In this document: positions 25,491 to 34,775 of the stretch, piece by piece
Layout of the letters: each line of letters opens with the position of its first letter
Position numbering within the stretch: position 1 is the first letter of the stretch
NCBI GenBank assembly: GCA_964458085.1
Contig: CAYWFF010000002.1
Span: forward strand, 1 to 64,000
DNA from: CAYWFF01 sp964458085
Lineage (GTDB): Bacteria; Patescibacteriota; Microgenomatia; UBA8517
Direction of reading: 5' to 3'
DNA: 64,000 bases
The notes under the pieces: model-generated
What the model saw: the letters and a program-made list of their open reading frames with translations, nothing else
The model's database searches: none
What the model was told of the DNA's origin: nothing
Position numbers and translations under genes: made by a program

Positions 25491-27131
25491 TTACTCCGTA
25501 TAAAGTTTTTCTTCGTACTCCGAAAGCATTCTTTCAGCATTTACAAACTCAGCTAAATTTTTAGACTCCTCCATCATGCTTACCCAGTGGGCAGGAAAAT
25601 TGTTTTCAACCCTTTGGTAATATAAAGGAGCTATATTTTGTTCAAGCAGAAAATAAAGATTTTCGCTTACTGCATCGCTATTAAGCGTCCAACCTTTATT
25701 GTGCCAGTCGATTTCTGCTGCCCAACCGTCAGCAACAGTAACGTTTAATACTCCGTTCACCGCAGCTTTCATGCCCGAAGTTCCGCATGCTTCTTTCCCA
25801 AGTTCCGGGGTGTTCAGCCAGATATCGGATCCAGCGGTCATCCTTTGAGCTAATTCAATATTATAATTTGGAATATACAGGGCGTTCCCGTTAAGTTCAT
25901 GCTGCATCATTTGGATAATTTCCTGAATCATCCGTTTTGCATCTTCATCTCCATAGTGTGCTTTACCGCTTATTAACAACTGAATTTCCAGACCGTTTTT
26001 CTTTAGAATTTTTGACAGACGAGAAGTGTCTCTGAAAATGCTGGTTAATTGCTTATATCCTGTAATTCTTCGTGCCCACGAAATGACGAGTCTGTTTGTG
26101 TCATAGGTAAAACCTGTTCTTTCTTCTACGAGTTTCGCCAGGTTTACCTTTTCAACTAAATGAGCAGTCCATAAATCGCTGCTATTGGTACTTTGCGAAA
26201 TTGCACGCGACTGCCAGGTGGGGAGATGGACTCCGTTTGTTACTCCGCTCCAAGAGTATTCCGGCCACTCGTTTTTTGAGAGCTCATAATGAAGATTGCT
26301 GACTGCTGATGCTTTGTGTGAAATTGCAAGTGCAAACTGAGTAATTGAAAAAAGGTCATTGGTTTTGTCAATGCCGGGGTTTACTAATTCGTTACTGGAA
26401 ACTCCCAATTCCGATACAAAACTGGCTGCATATTTTTTTATAATTTCTGTTGGGTAAAGTAAGTTGCCTGAGCGAAGCAGGGTGTGGTTTGTATAAACAA
26501 TTTGATTTCTGGCTTTCGCAAAAGCATCGGAAAAGGAAATATTTTCAGTACACATCAGCGTATGGACAAACTGCCAAAAAAGAAAAATCGGCCGCCCTTC
26601 ATTAATGTGGTAGATATTAGGTTTAATTCCTAGTACCTGAAGCAGCTTAAAGCCGGCAATCCCTAAAATAAGCATCTGCTTTAATTGCATTTCGTCATTA
26701 CAACAGTATTCTTCGACCATAATTTCTTTCCATTCGGGGGTGTTGTAACTGCAATCCGTAGTTAAAAAGTAGCATGACACCAGGGGTGAAAGTACTTTTC
26801 GATACGCTTGAACCCAAACATCTGTGCCCGCTAAATTAGTTACCAAAGTTAACGGTTTACCGTTATCCATTACCTGTTCAAGCCCTGAATCTGCCAGGTC
26901 AAAGTTTTCCTTTTCTTCAGTTTGCCACCCGTCTGGTTTTATAACCTGTTTAAAATATTTCGCTTCAAAAAGCATACCTACTCCAACCATAGGAAAATCC
27001 ATATCAGCTGCAGCTTTTAAAGTATCGCCTGCAAGAATTCCCAAGCCGCCTGCATATAGAGGAAGATCGTTTGATATTCCGAACTCAGCAGAAAAATAAG
27101 CAACTAATGTGCGATGGGCAGTTTTTTTCAC
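25491..27131 (-). CDS. Alpha-glucan (glycogen/maltodextrin) phosphorylase
   Basis: Releases glucose-1-phosphate from alpha-1,4-glucans using PLP. 546 residues, shorter than the ~800 of classical GlgP and close to the short TIGR02094-type phosphorylases. N-terminal ...AYFSAEFGISNDLPLYAGGLGILAGDTLKAA-type motif is split over residues 11-42. PYIYHINEGR-type motif at 173-180 has Arg where His is usual (HxNEGH). The PLP-binding segment GKEACGTSGMKAAVNG puts the lysine at 455. Suggests glucan storage or scavenging as an energy source. Divergent from the small gene at 27212. Confidence 0.88.
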   Translation of the reverse strand: MKKTAHRTLVAYFSAEFGISNDLPLYAGGLGILAGDTLKAAADMDFPMVGVGMLFEAKYFKQVIKPDGWQTEEKENFDLADSGLEQVMDNGKPLTLVTNLAGTDVWVQAYRKVLSPLVSCYFLTTDCSYNTPEWKEIMVEEYCCNDEMQLKQMLILGIAGFKLLQVLGIKPNIYHINEGRPIFLFWQFVHTLMCTENISFSDAFAKARNQIVYTNHTLLRSGNLLYPTEIIKKYAASFVSELGVSSNELVNPGIDKTNDLFSITQFALAISHKASAVSNLHYELSKNEWPEYSWSGVTNGVHLPTWQSRAISQSTNSSDLWTAHLVEKVNLAKLVEERTGFTYDTNRLVISWARRITGYKQLTSIFRDTSRLSKILKKNGLEIQLLISGKAHYGDEDAKRMIQEIIQMMQHELNGNALYIPNYNIELAQRMTAGSDIWLNTPELGKEACGTSGMKAAVNGVLNVTVADGWAAEIDWHNKGWTLNSDAVSENLYFLLEQNIAPLYYQRVENNFPAHWVSMMEESKNLAEFVNAERMLSEYEEKLYTE

Positions 27132-27211
27132 TTACTAAGCATGACAAATTTTTAGTTGTTTTTCCAGTCTGAAAGATTGTAGTTTCATATTTGTTATGAG
27201 AAAATAAAAAT

Positions 27212-27448
27212 ATGCAATTACTTGCTGCCTATAAAATGCTGCCTCCGCAACTGATGGAGTTTTTTCGTTTCAGTGCAATAGCAGGCTTAATTGCTGCCGT
27301 GACGCTACTTATTAATCTTCATTATTCAGCTTTCAGATACATCTTTAAAGAACGCACCAAAACCTACTGGTGGTTGTTTATAGTTATGACTGTTATTCCG
27401 CTGTTTCTTTTCTTGTATGTATTCTCACTTCTTTTTGAAGCTAAATAG
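27212..27448 (+). CDS. Small membrane protein, unknown
   Basis: 78 residues with two hydrophobic segments (FRFSAIAGLIAAVTLLINL and YWWLFIVMTVIPLFLFLYVF) joined by a basic loop. Not recognised. Divergent from the phosphorylase gene and convergent with a response regulator gene. Confidence 0.6.
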   Translation: MQLLAAYKMLPPQLMEFFRFSAIAGLIAAVTLLINLHYSAFRYIFKERTKTYWWLFIVMTVIPLFLFLYVFSLLFEAK

Positions 27449-27471
27449 AGAAATTGCCGGGTTTTTAATTT

Positions 27472-27861
27472 TTAAGAAGAGTCAGATCCCTTAAGAAAAA
27501 CGTCTATTTCATCCACCATTTTCATAGGAAGTATGTTTGATTTTATGTAATATTTTTCTGCTCCCGTTTCAAGTGCCTCTTTTAAAAGATCTTCCTGGCC
27601 AAGGTTGGTTAAAAGAATTACAGGAATATTTTTCAGATTTGAAGTTTCTTTTTTCAACTCTTTTAATACCGAAAGTCCGTCAACTTTTGGTATCATCACA
27701 TCCAAAAGTATCAGATCCAAATCAGTTATATCTTTGAGTTTGGCAAGAGCTTGTTCACCGTCTTCAGCCGATTCCACCGTATAGCCCCGCTTAATCAGCG
27801 CATGTTCATACATTTCTCTTATGATATTTTCGTCTTCGACAAGAAAAATTTTCTTACTCAT
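27472..27861 (-). CDS. Single-domain response regulator
   Basis: 129 residues, receiver only. EDE acidic pocket (FLVEDEN), phosphoacceptor Asp54 in LILLDVMIP, Thr in VILLTNLG, Lys in YYIKSN. 20 nt downstream of the Cache-PAS kinase gene on the same strand, which is the probable cognate kinase. Confidence 0.9.
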   Translation of the reverse strand: MSKKIFLVEDENIIREMYEHALIKRGYTVESAEDGEQALAKLKDITDLDLILLDVMIPKVDGLSVLKELKKETSNLKNIPVILLTNLGQEDLLKEALETGAEKYYIKSNILPMKMVDEIDVFLKGSDSS

Positions 27862-27881
27862 CTAATATCATTATAAGGTTT

Positions 27882-30176
27882 TTATTGTTTGTCCTCAACA
27901 GACGGAATACTGAATGAAAAAGTTGACCCCTTACCTTCTTCACTATCCACCCATATGTCTCCGCCGTGTGCACCAACAATGTTTTTGGAAATATACAAGC
28001 CTAAGCCTGTACCTTTCGCGCCCGACTCAACTTTATTTTGGATTCTGAAAAATTTACTAAAAAGATGAACACGGGCTTTTTCCGGGATTCCGGGGCCGGT
28101 ATCGGTTACGGAAAAAACTATACTTTTTCCTCTTTGTTTGACTTGAACCGTAACACTGCCTTTATCGGTATAATTAATTGCGTTTCCGATAAGATTTGAA
28201 ATTACTTCACCAATACGCAGAACGTCAGCTTTTACGGGAGATAGCACTGTATCAGGTGCAACAAAATTTAGCTCCAAATGTTTAGTTTGAGCAAGCGGTT
28301 TAAAGTCGCCCACTAACTTGTCTGCCAAACTTTCAAGCTGAACAACCTCTTGTTTTAAAACCATTGTTCCCTGTTCGATTCTGGAAACGACAAGCAGGTT
28401 TTCTATAAGTTGGGAAAGTCGCATGGCGCTAGAAGAGACTCGGTTAAGATAGTCCTTTTCGTCTTCAGTCAGCTTTTGGATAGTTGAAGGATCTTGCAAA
28501 AAGGAAACATAGCCAAGAACAGTAGTTAGAGGAGTGCGTAATTCGTGTGCTGCCATGGAAACGAAATCGAGTTTCATTCGTTCTAACTCTTGCTCGGTAG
28601 TAATATCGTGAATTGTGACTATCGCTCCCAAGTCTGCCTCTGCCCCCTCCAGAATCCTGCCTGTTAAAAGGTTGGTGTGTGAGGTGATGCCTGAGGAGCT
28701 TACTACTTTTACATTCTGTTTTCGATAAATTATCCCCTCCTTATCGGTTTCTGAAATAGGACAATAAACAGAAAGGGGTAGTTCCATACCTGTATCAAAG
28801 ACTGTAATTACCTCACTCAAACGTTTCCCTAAAACTTCGTCGGCATTTACACCAAGGATTTTTTCTGCCGCATGGTTAAAAAGAACTATACGGTGATGCA
28901 TGTTAACGGCAATAACACCATCACTAACTCCTGAAAGTACGATACCAAGTTTATTTCTTTCTGCTTTCATTAATGCCATTTCTTCCGCAAGCTTTTCATT
29001 AACTACATTTAGATCTGTGTCGCGGTGAAGCAAAAGTTGGGTACTTTGATTAAGTCTGTTTTTGTTGCTTTCCAATTCTTTAACTTTACCCTGCAATTGG
29101 ATAAATGCCTGTTGAAGCCTGCCTGCCATTCTGTTGAAAGCAATGCTCAATTCTTCAATTTCATCCCCTGTCCTTATGTCGACCCGGGTATCCATGAGCC
29201 CGTGCTCTAATTGTTCCGAAAGGTACTTAAGCTTGCCTATAGGACTTGAAATCTGCTCGCTTAGGAAGAATGCTATTACCACCATTAGCCCGGAGGAAAG
29301 TATGAGCGTTGCGATAAACAGGCTTCTTAATAGAAAACGCTGCTCAAAAGCTTCTTCTTCCGGTTGTTCTGCAATCACTCCCCAGCCTAATTTTTGAATT
29401 TTAACGCCCTGTGCTATAACTTCATTATCATCTTCATTTATATATGTATAATTTGAGACTGTCGGTATTGCCGGTGAATGGATTATGGTAGATACTATTT
29501 TACGATCCGTAATTATGTCGGGAATGGTCGATGAAAGAGGATTTCTTGGATGCGCTAGCAGTCTTCCCTCCTCGTCGACTACATAAGCAAAACCTTTATT
29601 TCCAAGTCGGATTTTTGCAACCACTTCCCACAAACCTTCCAATTGTATGCGGCTTTTGATGACACCCAACAAAACTCCTTCTTTGTTTATGACCGGACTA
29701 AAAATGTCAATAAACGGTATGGTTTGGCCTTCCAGAGTATAAACTTTTGAAATACTGGTTGCTCCCGATAAAGCATGTGTAAATGGTTTTGTAGGGATCT
29801 CGAAACTAAGCTCGTCTGTCTTTAAGTTTCCGAAACGGTCTATTTTAGTCAACTCTTTTCCTGAAACGGACAATACGGTTGCCGTATTGATAAAAGTATT
29901 CCTAAGCACTGTATCGATAATTAATTTTTGACTTATTTCTTCGGGGGTAGATTCGCTAAAATAGAATTGTCCGATGTTTAAGTGTGCCAGCTCTATGGAG
30001 GTAACAAAAGACTCTATTTCATTGGAAGCTGCTTTTGCGGTGGTTAAAAGAGCATCGTTTGTTTTTCTTTCAATGTATTTGTCAATTACAAAAAAACTAA
30101 TTGTCTGGATTATAAAAGACACAATTAAAACCAGAGCAAAACCTATCGACAATTTGCTGTGAATACGTAACTTCAT
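27882..30176 (-). CDS. Sensor histidine kinase, Cache-HAMP-PAS
   Basis: 764 residues. TM1 (about 12-32), extracytoplasmic double Cache domain (about 35-280, with GNKGFAYVVDEEGRLLAHP), TM2, HAMP (SSPIGKLKYLSEQLEHG), coiled coil, PAS (about 415-530, SGVSDGVIAVNMHHRIVLFN), HisKA with His544 in SMAAHELRTPL, and HATPase_c (GNAINYTDKG, DTGPGIPE, GTGLGLYI). Encoded 15 nt after the anchored binding protein and 20 nt before a receiver gene: a probable three-gene sensing operon. Confidence 0.92.
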   Translation of the reverse strand: MKLRIHSKLSIGFALVLIVSFIIQTISFFVIDKYIERKTNDALLTTAKAASNEIESFVTSIELAHLNIGQFYFSESTPEEISQKLIIDTVLRNTFINTATVLSVSGKELTKIDRFGNLKTDELSFEIPTKPFTHALSGATSISKVYTLEGQTIPFIDIFSPVINKEGVLLGVIKSRIQLEGLWEVVAKIRLGNKGFAYVVDEEGRLLAHPRNPLSSTIPDIITDRKIVSTIIHSPAIPTVSNYTYINEDDNEVIAQGVKIQKLGWGVIAEQPEEEAFEQRFLLRSLFIATLILSSGLMVVIAFFLSEQISSPIGKLKYLSEQLEHGLMDTRVDIRTGDEIEELSIAFNRMAGRLQQAFIQLQGKVKELESNKNRLNQSTQLLLHRDTDLNVVNEKLAEEMALMKAERNKLGIVLSGVSDGVIAVNMHHRIVLFNHAAEKILGVNADEVLGKRLSEVITVFDTGMELPLSVYCPISETDKEGIIYRKQNVKVVSSSGITSHTNLLTGRILEGAEADLGAIVTIHDITTEQELERMKLDFVSMAAHELRTPLTTVLGYVSFLQDPSTIQKLTEDEKDYLNRVSSSAMRLSQLIENLLVVSRIEQGTMVLKQEVVQLESLADKLVGDFKPLAQTKHLELNFVAPDTVLSPVKADVLRIGEVISNLIGNAINYTDKGSVTVQVKQRGKSIVFSVTDTGPGIPEKARVHLFSKFFRIQNKVESGAKGTGLGLYISKNIVGAHGGDIWVDSEEGKGSTFSFSIPSVEDKQ

Positions 30177-30191
30177 AAATTTTATAACATA

Positions 30192-31139
30192 TTACTCTAA
30201 CCACTTTTGCTTTAAAAATATCATCGCGCCTTGCTGGCGAAGTGTTTCGAGGGAGTCATCTAATCGGTTCAGAAGACCAGTTTCATTTTTCCGGAGTACT
30301 ATACCGTATTGTTCCTGAGTGAAAGGGTCGCCGGCGATTTTTAAAGACGGATTTAAATGTATAATTCCCTTTGCATTCGTAATATCTGAAAATATCGCAT
30401 CAGCTTCACCTGCAACGAGTGCGTTTGTTGCTTCAATAAAACTTTCGTAGCGTAAAACAAGCTCCGGCTCAGTAAACAAAAACGCCTGTTCTTCATTTGT
30501 TGTTTCTTTTTGTACAGCAATTCGTTTTCCTTTTAGATCATTAACGCCGTTTATATTTGTTGTTTCTTTCAGGGTTAGAATTACTTGTCCTGAAGATAAG
30601 TACGGATTGGTGAAACTGTACATTTGTTTTCGTTCTTCTGTAATCGTAACTCCTGAAACAATTATATCGATTTCTTCCTTCTCAAGTGCCGTAAATAAAT
30701 CATCCCAAGCAATATTTCTTATTTCTGCAGTAACTCCCATTACTCCTGCTATTCGTTCCGCAAGTTCTATGTCGTAACCGATTAATTTGCCGTTTTGGTC
30801 CGTATATTCCATAGGCGGATAAGTGGCATCGGTGCCCACAATAATTGTGCCTCTGTCAATTATGGCTTGAAGTTTGGGGTCCTGCTTTAAAGGAGTAATT
30901 TCGCTTTTTTGAAAACTATTGGAGAAAAGTAAACCGCCTATTGATATAAGTATCAAGGAAACGGCTATTGTTACGCTATACAGTTTAGTGTTTGTCGATA
31001 AGCCTCTTTTTGAAGGTGAAGGTTGTTTTAACTGGGGTTGATAGACGGGTGAATTTTGAACTAAAGGAATATCCGAGCCAACTGGTTCAGTTGCATTTGA
31101 CGGCACATTAAGAGATGGAGGAGTGGAATCTTCGGGCAT
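30192..31139 (-). CDS. Membrane-anchored family 3 solute-binding protein
   Basis: 315 residues. A proline-rich N-terminal tail (about 1-50) and a transmembrane helix (LYSVTIAVSLILISIGGLLF) precede a family 3 (amino-acid type) binding domain: GTIIVGTDATYPPMEY, GKLIGYDIELAERIA, VSGVTITEERK. There is no permease or ATPase gene beside it; instead a Cache-domain kinase follows in the same operon. It may act as a sensor subunit rather than a transporter part (inference). Confidence 0.85.
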   Translation of the reverse strand: MPEDSTPPSLNVPSNATEPVGSDIPLVQNSPVYQPQLKQPSPSKRGLSTNTKLYSVTIAVSLILISIGGLLFSNSFQKSEITPLKQDPKLQAIIDRGTIIVGTDATYPPMEYTDQNGKLIGYDIELAERIAGVMGVTAEIRNIAWDDLFTALEKEEIDIIVSGVTITEERKQMYSFTNPYLSSGQVILTLKETTNINGVNDLKGKRIAVQKETTNEEQAFLFTEPELVLRYESFIEATNALVAGEADAIFSDITNAKGIIHLNPSLKIAGDPFTQEQYGIVLRKNETGLLNRLDDSLETLRQQGAMIFLKQKWLE

Positions 31140-31218
31140 TACTTTATTATGTCAAATATAGTGTTAAGTTTAAAGCAGTATACGAATTATCTATAGTTGT
31201 TCTATACTGAAAATTACA

Positions 31219-32748
31219 GTGCTTGCCAAAATTACTTCAGGGGCAACAGTGGGTTTAAACGCGACGCTTATTGACGTCGAAGTGGATATTGCCAATCAAG
31301 GGCTTCCTTCCTTTACGATAGTTGGGCTTCCGGATAAAGCAGTTGAAGAAAGCAAAGAGCGCGTTCGCTCCGCCATTAAAAATTCCGGAGCCGATTTTCC
31401 GATATGCCGCATTACCGTTAACTTAGCTCCTGCAGATTTGCCAAAAGGGGGTCCGGCATATGATTTGCCAATTGCGCTTGGTATTTTAATTGCATCCGGC
31501 CAAATTGCTCCGGAAGTACATAAGTCTCTCTTTTTCGGTGAATTGTCACTAGACGGAAGTTTAAGGCATACAAACGGTATTCTGCCTATGGCTAATCTTT
31601 GTAAAGAGTCAAAGTTTAAATATCTTTTTATACCAAAGGTTGATGAAAAAGAAGCAAGTGTAGTTTCTGAAGTTTCAATTTTTGCCGTAAGCTCACTTTT
31701 GGAACTTGTGAGACATTTGGCAAAAACAGTTGAAATTGAGGCAACTCCCCCGACACCATTGTCAGAAATATTAACTACAGCCAGTGCTGATTTTGATTTT
31801 GCTGAAGTGGTGGGGCAGGAGCAAGCTAAAAGGGCAATGGAGATTGCTGCAGCCGGTAGTCACAACATACTGCTTTCAGGAACTCCGGGTTCCGGTAAAA
31901 CCATGCTTGCAAGGGCACTTCCGGGAATTTTACCCAAACTAACGGAGTCCGAGGCGTTAGAAATAACTAAAATTTATTCCATTACCGGGAATTTATCGCC
32001 AGGGGAGTCGATTGTTACGACCCGCCCTTTCAGAAGTCCCCACCACACCACCAGTCGAATCGGTTTAATTGGCGGCGGTTCAAATCCCAGCCCGGGGGAA
32101 GTGTCTCTTGCCCACCGTGGAGTTTTGTTTTTGGATGAATTTCCCGAATTTCCCAGAAGTGTTTTGGAAAGTTTACGCCAACCCTTGGAGGATGGGAGAG
32201 TGACAATTTCAAGGGCAAAAGGAACAGTTACTTATCCTGCACAGTTTTTATTGATATCGGCCATGAATCCTTGTCCATGCGGCTATCACGGTGATATTAA
32301 ACGAGCTTGTACTTGTATGCCTGGCCAGATCTCACGGTATCAAAAAAGAATTTCCGGGCCGCTCCTTGATCGAATTGATTTACATATATCATTGAGTTTA
32401 TTAGAAACAGAAAAACTGGTTAATTCAAAATTAAAATCAGAAAGCTCAAAATCAATTCAAGAAAGAGTACAAAAAGCCAGAGATATTCAAATTAAACGAT
32501 TTAAAGGTTCAAAGTTCAAATCAAATAGTGAAATGAGTTCGAAGGCAGTAAAAGAATTTTGCTCACTAACTCCAGAATGTACAACTCTGATGATAAGCGC
32601 TACAGCCTCAATGAATCTAACTGCAAGGTCATATCATAAGGTTTTAAAGGTGGCGAGAACAATCGCAGATTTAGCGGGGGATAAAGACATAACTACTAGC
32701 CATTTGGCAGAGGCGCTTCAATACAGACCTCAAGAAGAAGAGTTCTAA
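31219..32748 (+). CDS. yifB: YifB/ComM family Mg-chelatase-like ATPase
   Basis: Homologue of ComM, a hexameric branch-migration helicase that helps integrate incoming DNA. 509 residues: N-terminal ChlI domain (VDIANQGLPSFTIVGLPDKA), AAA+ core with Walker A GTPGSGKT (221-228), PCPCGYHG zinc-like motif, and the C-terminal domain (FCSLTPECTTLMISATASMN ... LAEALQYRP). GTG start 10 nt after a TATACT box. From 32371 on (Arg-Ile-Asp-Leu-His-Ile) the sequence is repeated as partial copies at 38777 and 46222, so this 3' part may have arrived with an inserted block. Confidence 0.93.
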   Translation: MLAKITSGATVGLNATLIDVEVDIANQGLPSFTIVGLPDKAVEESKERVRSAIKNSGADFPICRITVNLAPADLPKGGPAYDLPIALGILIASGQIAPEVHKSLFFGELSLDGSLRHTNGILPMANLCKESKFKYLFIPKVDEKEASVVSEVSIFAVSSLLELVRHLAKTVEIEATPPTPLSEILTTASADFDFAEVVGQEQAKRAMEIAAAGSHNILLSGTPGSGKTMLARALPGILPKLTESEALEITKIYSITGNLSPGESIVTTRPFRSPHHTTSRIGLIGGGSNPSPGEVSLAHRGVLFLDEFPEFPRSVLESLRQPLEDGRVTISRAKGTVTYPAQFLLISAMNPCPCGYHGDIKRACTCMPGQISRYQKRISGPLLDRIDLHISLSLLETEKLVNSKLKSESSKSIQERVQKARDIQIKRFKGSKFKSNSEMSSKAVKEFCSLTPECTTLMISATASMNLTARSYHKVLKVARTIADLAGDKDITTSHLAEALQYRPQEEEF

Positions 32749-32884
32749 TTTATACAAAGTAGATTTTTAAATCTAAAATCTTAGGGATACCTTAAAACAT
32801 TGTCATATTTAGTCGCCTATAGTAAATATTTCTTTACGATGATATAATAAAACCCTTGTTTCTTATATTGAAACGTTAAAAGTT

Positions 32885-33505
32885 ATGAAAGTGAATGAAA
32901 TAATAAAATTATTTTATGCAACACCTGGAGTTGTGAATCTCAGTGACAAAGATGATTTTGAACCCCAACCTGGAGTATATGCCTCAGTTTATATAAATTT
33001 AAAGACACCTCTTTACTTTCCGAAACTGCGTAAAAAGTTAGCTAAGCTACTGTCTGTCCACGTAGATAATAATGCTGATTATATATGTGGAATAGAAAGC
33101 GGTGGATCATATTATGCCTCAGCAGTTGGTGATATAGCTGATAAAAAAATTTTACTTTTCAGAAAGGAGAAAAAGCAATATAACATAAAAAATAATTTTG
33201 TCGGGAACTTACCGCAAAAAGGAGATTCGGTGGTTATTGTTGATGATGTTATCTCCAGCGGTAATACAATATCTAAAGCTGTAGAGAGTTTGAGAGAATT
33301 GGGGTGCAGGGTAAAAGCAGTTATGCTTTTTAGTTATGGTTGGGACGAGCAAATTGCTAAAAATTTAGATATTGAAATAAAAGTTCTATCTACGGCGGAG
33401 GAACTTATTGAGTATGGACTTTCAATAAAAAGAATGTCTTTACACAATTCAAAAATAATAAGAGATTTTGTTAAAAGAGAAGAAAACCGTTTAGCTAAAC
33501 TTTAA
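32885..33505 (+). CDS. Phosphoribosyltransferase, orotate-type
   Basis: 206 residues. Type I PRTase with the PRPP loop VVIVDDVISSGNTISKAVESL and an upstream CGIESGGSYYASAVGD segment typical of orotate phosphoribosyltransferase-like enzymes. Would attach ribose-5-phosphate to a base, most likely a pyrimidine. No other de novo pyrimidine genes are nearby, so salvage of an imported base is more likely than the complete pathway. First of four enzyme genes with gaps of 1-28 nt. Confidence 0.8.
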   Translation: MKVNEIIKLFYATPGVVNLSDKDDFEPQPGVYASVYINLKTPLYFPKLRKKLAKLLSVHVDNNADYICGIESGGSYYASAVGDIADKKILLFRKEKKQYNIKNNFVGNLPQKGDSVVIVDDVISSGNTISKAVESLRELGCRVKAVMLFSYGWDEQIAKNLDIEIKVLSTAEELIEYGLSIKRMSLHNSKIIRDFVKREENRLAKL

Positions 33506-33506
33506 G

Positions 33507-34127
33507 ATGTTGGAAAGAATCATCAAACCATGTTTAGAATATGCCTTTGAAGGAATCGATGGAGGTGGTAAAACTTCAAGTATTACCTTCCTAAAAGAAC
33601 ATTATCAAGCCCAAGGGCTCGAAGTAGTTGTTTTGTCTGGAATTAGTAAAACTCCATTCGGAATGGCGATACGGAGAAATATTACTAAATTAAATAGCAT
33701 GGGTGTAAACGGGATGAGATTCTTTAAAGAGGATATAAGACGATCGTATGAAAGTGTTAACGGCCATGGAGACGTGGCAGATTTAATCTTTTGGGATAGA
33801 CATATTTACTCGATGGCTGCTGCCAATAGCGAAGGTTGCAACCTGGCATTAATTAGAGAAACGAAACCACAAGTTAGTGAACCGTCAAAAGTTTTTCTGT
33901 TGGATGTTTCACCATCTATTGCTTGGCAACGAGAAACCAAAGCACAAAAGGGAGATCATCCTTTAACTCCGGTGTGGTTGGAGGAGAAGTGTGTACGCTA
34001 CCATGAATTAGTTGACAAAGAACCAAATAGGTTTATCACAATTGATGCTTCCCAGCCACCCGATGATGTTTTTCAGCAGTTATTAGATATAATAAATGAG
34101 GACTTAAAAAAAGTAGGTAAGTTATAA
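33507..34127 (+). CDS. Thymidylate kinase-like protein
   Basis: 206 residues with a P-loop in AFEGIDGGGKTSS, close to the EGIDGAGKT of dTMP kinase, and a DRHIYSMAAA motif in the position of the DRY segment. VFLLDVSPSIAWQRE matches the family's LDxxPExxxxR segment. Phosphorylates a nucleoside monophosphate, presumably dTMP or a related pyrimidine nucleotide. Starts 1 nt after the PRTase stop. Confidence 0.75.
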   Translation: MLERIIKPCLEYAFEGIDGGGKTSSITFLKEHYQAQGLEVVVLSGISKTPFGMAIRRNITKLNSMGVNGMRFFKEDIRRSYESVNGHGDVADLIFWDRHIYSMAAANSEGCNLALIRETKPQVSEPSKVFLLDVSPSIAWQRETKAQKGDHPLTPVWLEEKCVRYHELVDKEPNRFITIDASQPPDDVFQQLLDIINEDLKKVGKL

Positions 34128-34129
34128 AT

Positions 34130-34747
34130 ATGAAAATCATTCTTGCTTCAACATCGCCTAGAAGAATTGAAATGTTGAATTGGCTGGCTATCACTTTTGA
34201 ATCGGTAAGTCCTGAATTGGATGAAACTAAGATTCGTTATACTGACCCTATGAAGCTTACCCAGAAACTATCTGAGGCTAAAGCAATAGCAGTAGCCGAT
34301 AAGTATAAAGATGCAATAATTATCGGTTCTGACGCAGTAGTTTCATTCGAGGGGGGGATAATTGAGAAACCAAAAGACATTGATGATCAAAGAAGAATGC
34401 TATATTTACAGAGAGGGAAACCTGCAATAGTAGTTACTTCGGTATGTTTAGTTAACACTAAAACAAATGAAACTGTGGTAAAGACGAAAGAAACTGAATA
34501 TACAATGGCTAATGTTACCGATGAACAAATAGAAAATTATATAAAAACGGGAGTTGGTTTAAGCAGAGCGGGAGGTTATGGCCAACAGGATGAAAACGGG
34601 ATGTTTATCGGAACTGAGTTTGACTGTTATCCCAATAGTATCGGCTTCCCTATTTGCTTAGTTAAAGAAATGCTTGAAGATATGGGTGTAAAAATTAATG
34701 TAGATATTAAGAGTGTAGTTAAAGAAAAAACCGGTAAACTTTGCTAG
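34130..34747 (+). CDS. Maf-like nucleotide pyrophosphatase
   Basis: 205 residues with the Maf signature at the N-terminus (ILASTSPRRIEML) and the conserved SDAVV, KPKD and SRAGGYGQQ segments (canonical KAGAYGIQ). Maf proteins hydrolyse canonical and modified pyrimidine NTPs to NMPs. Its place beside a PRTase and nucleotide kinases suggests removal or recycling of unwanted nucleotides. The C-terminus carries an extra ~15 residues. Confidence 0.85.
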   Translation: MKIILASTSPRRIEMLNWLAITFESVSPELDETKIRYTDPMKLTQKLSEAKAIAVADKYKDAIIIGSDAVVSFEGGIIEKPKDIDDQRRMLYLQRGKPAIVVTSVCLVNTKTNETVVKTKETEYTMANVTDEQIENYIKTGVGLSRAGGYGQQDENGMFIGTEFDCYPNSIGFPICLVKEMLEDMGVKINVDIKSVVKEKTGKLC

Positions 34748-34775
34748 CTACCTGTCCTTCAATAATTTTCATAAT

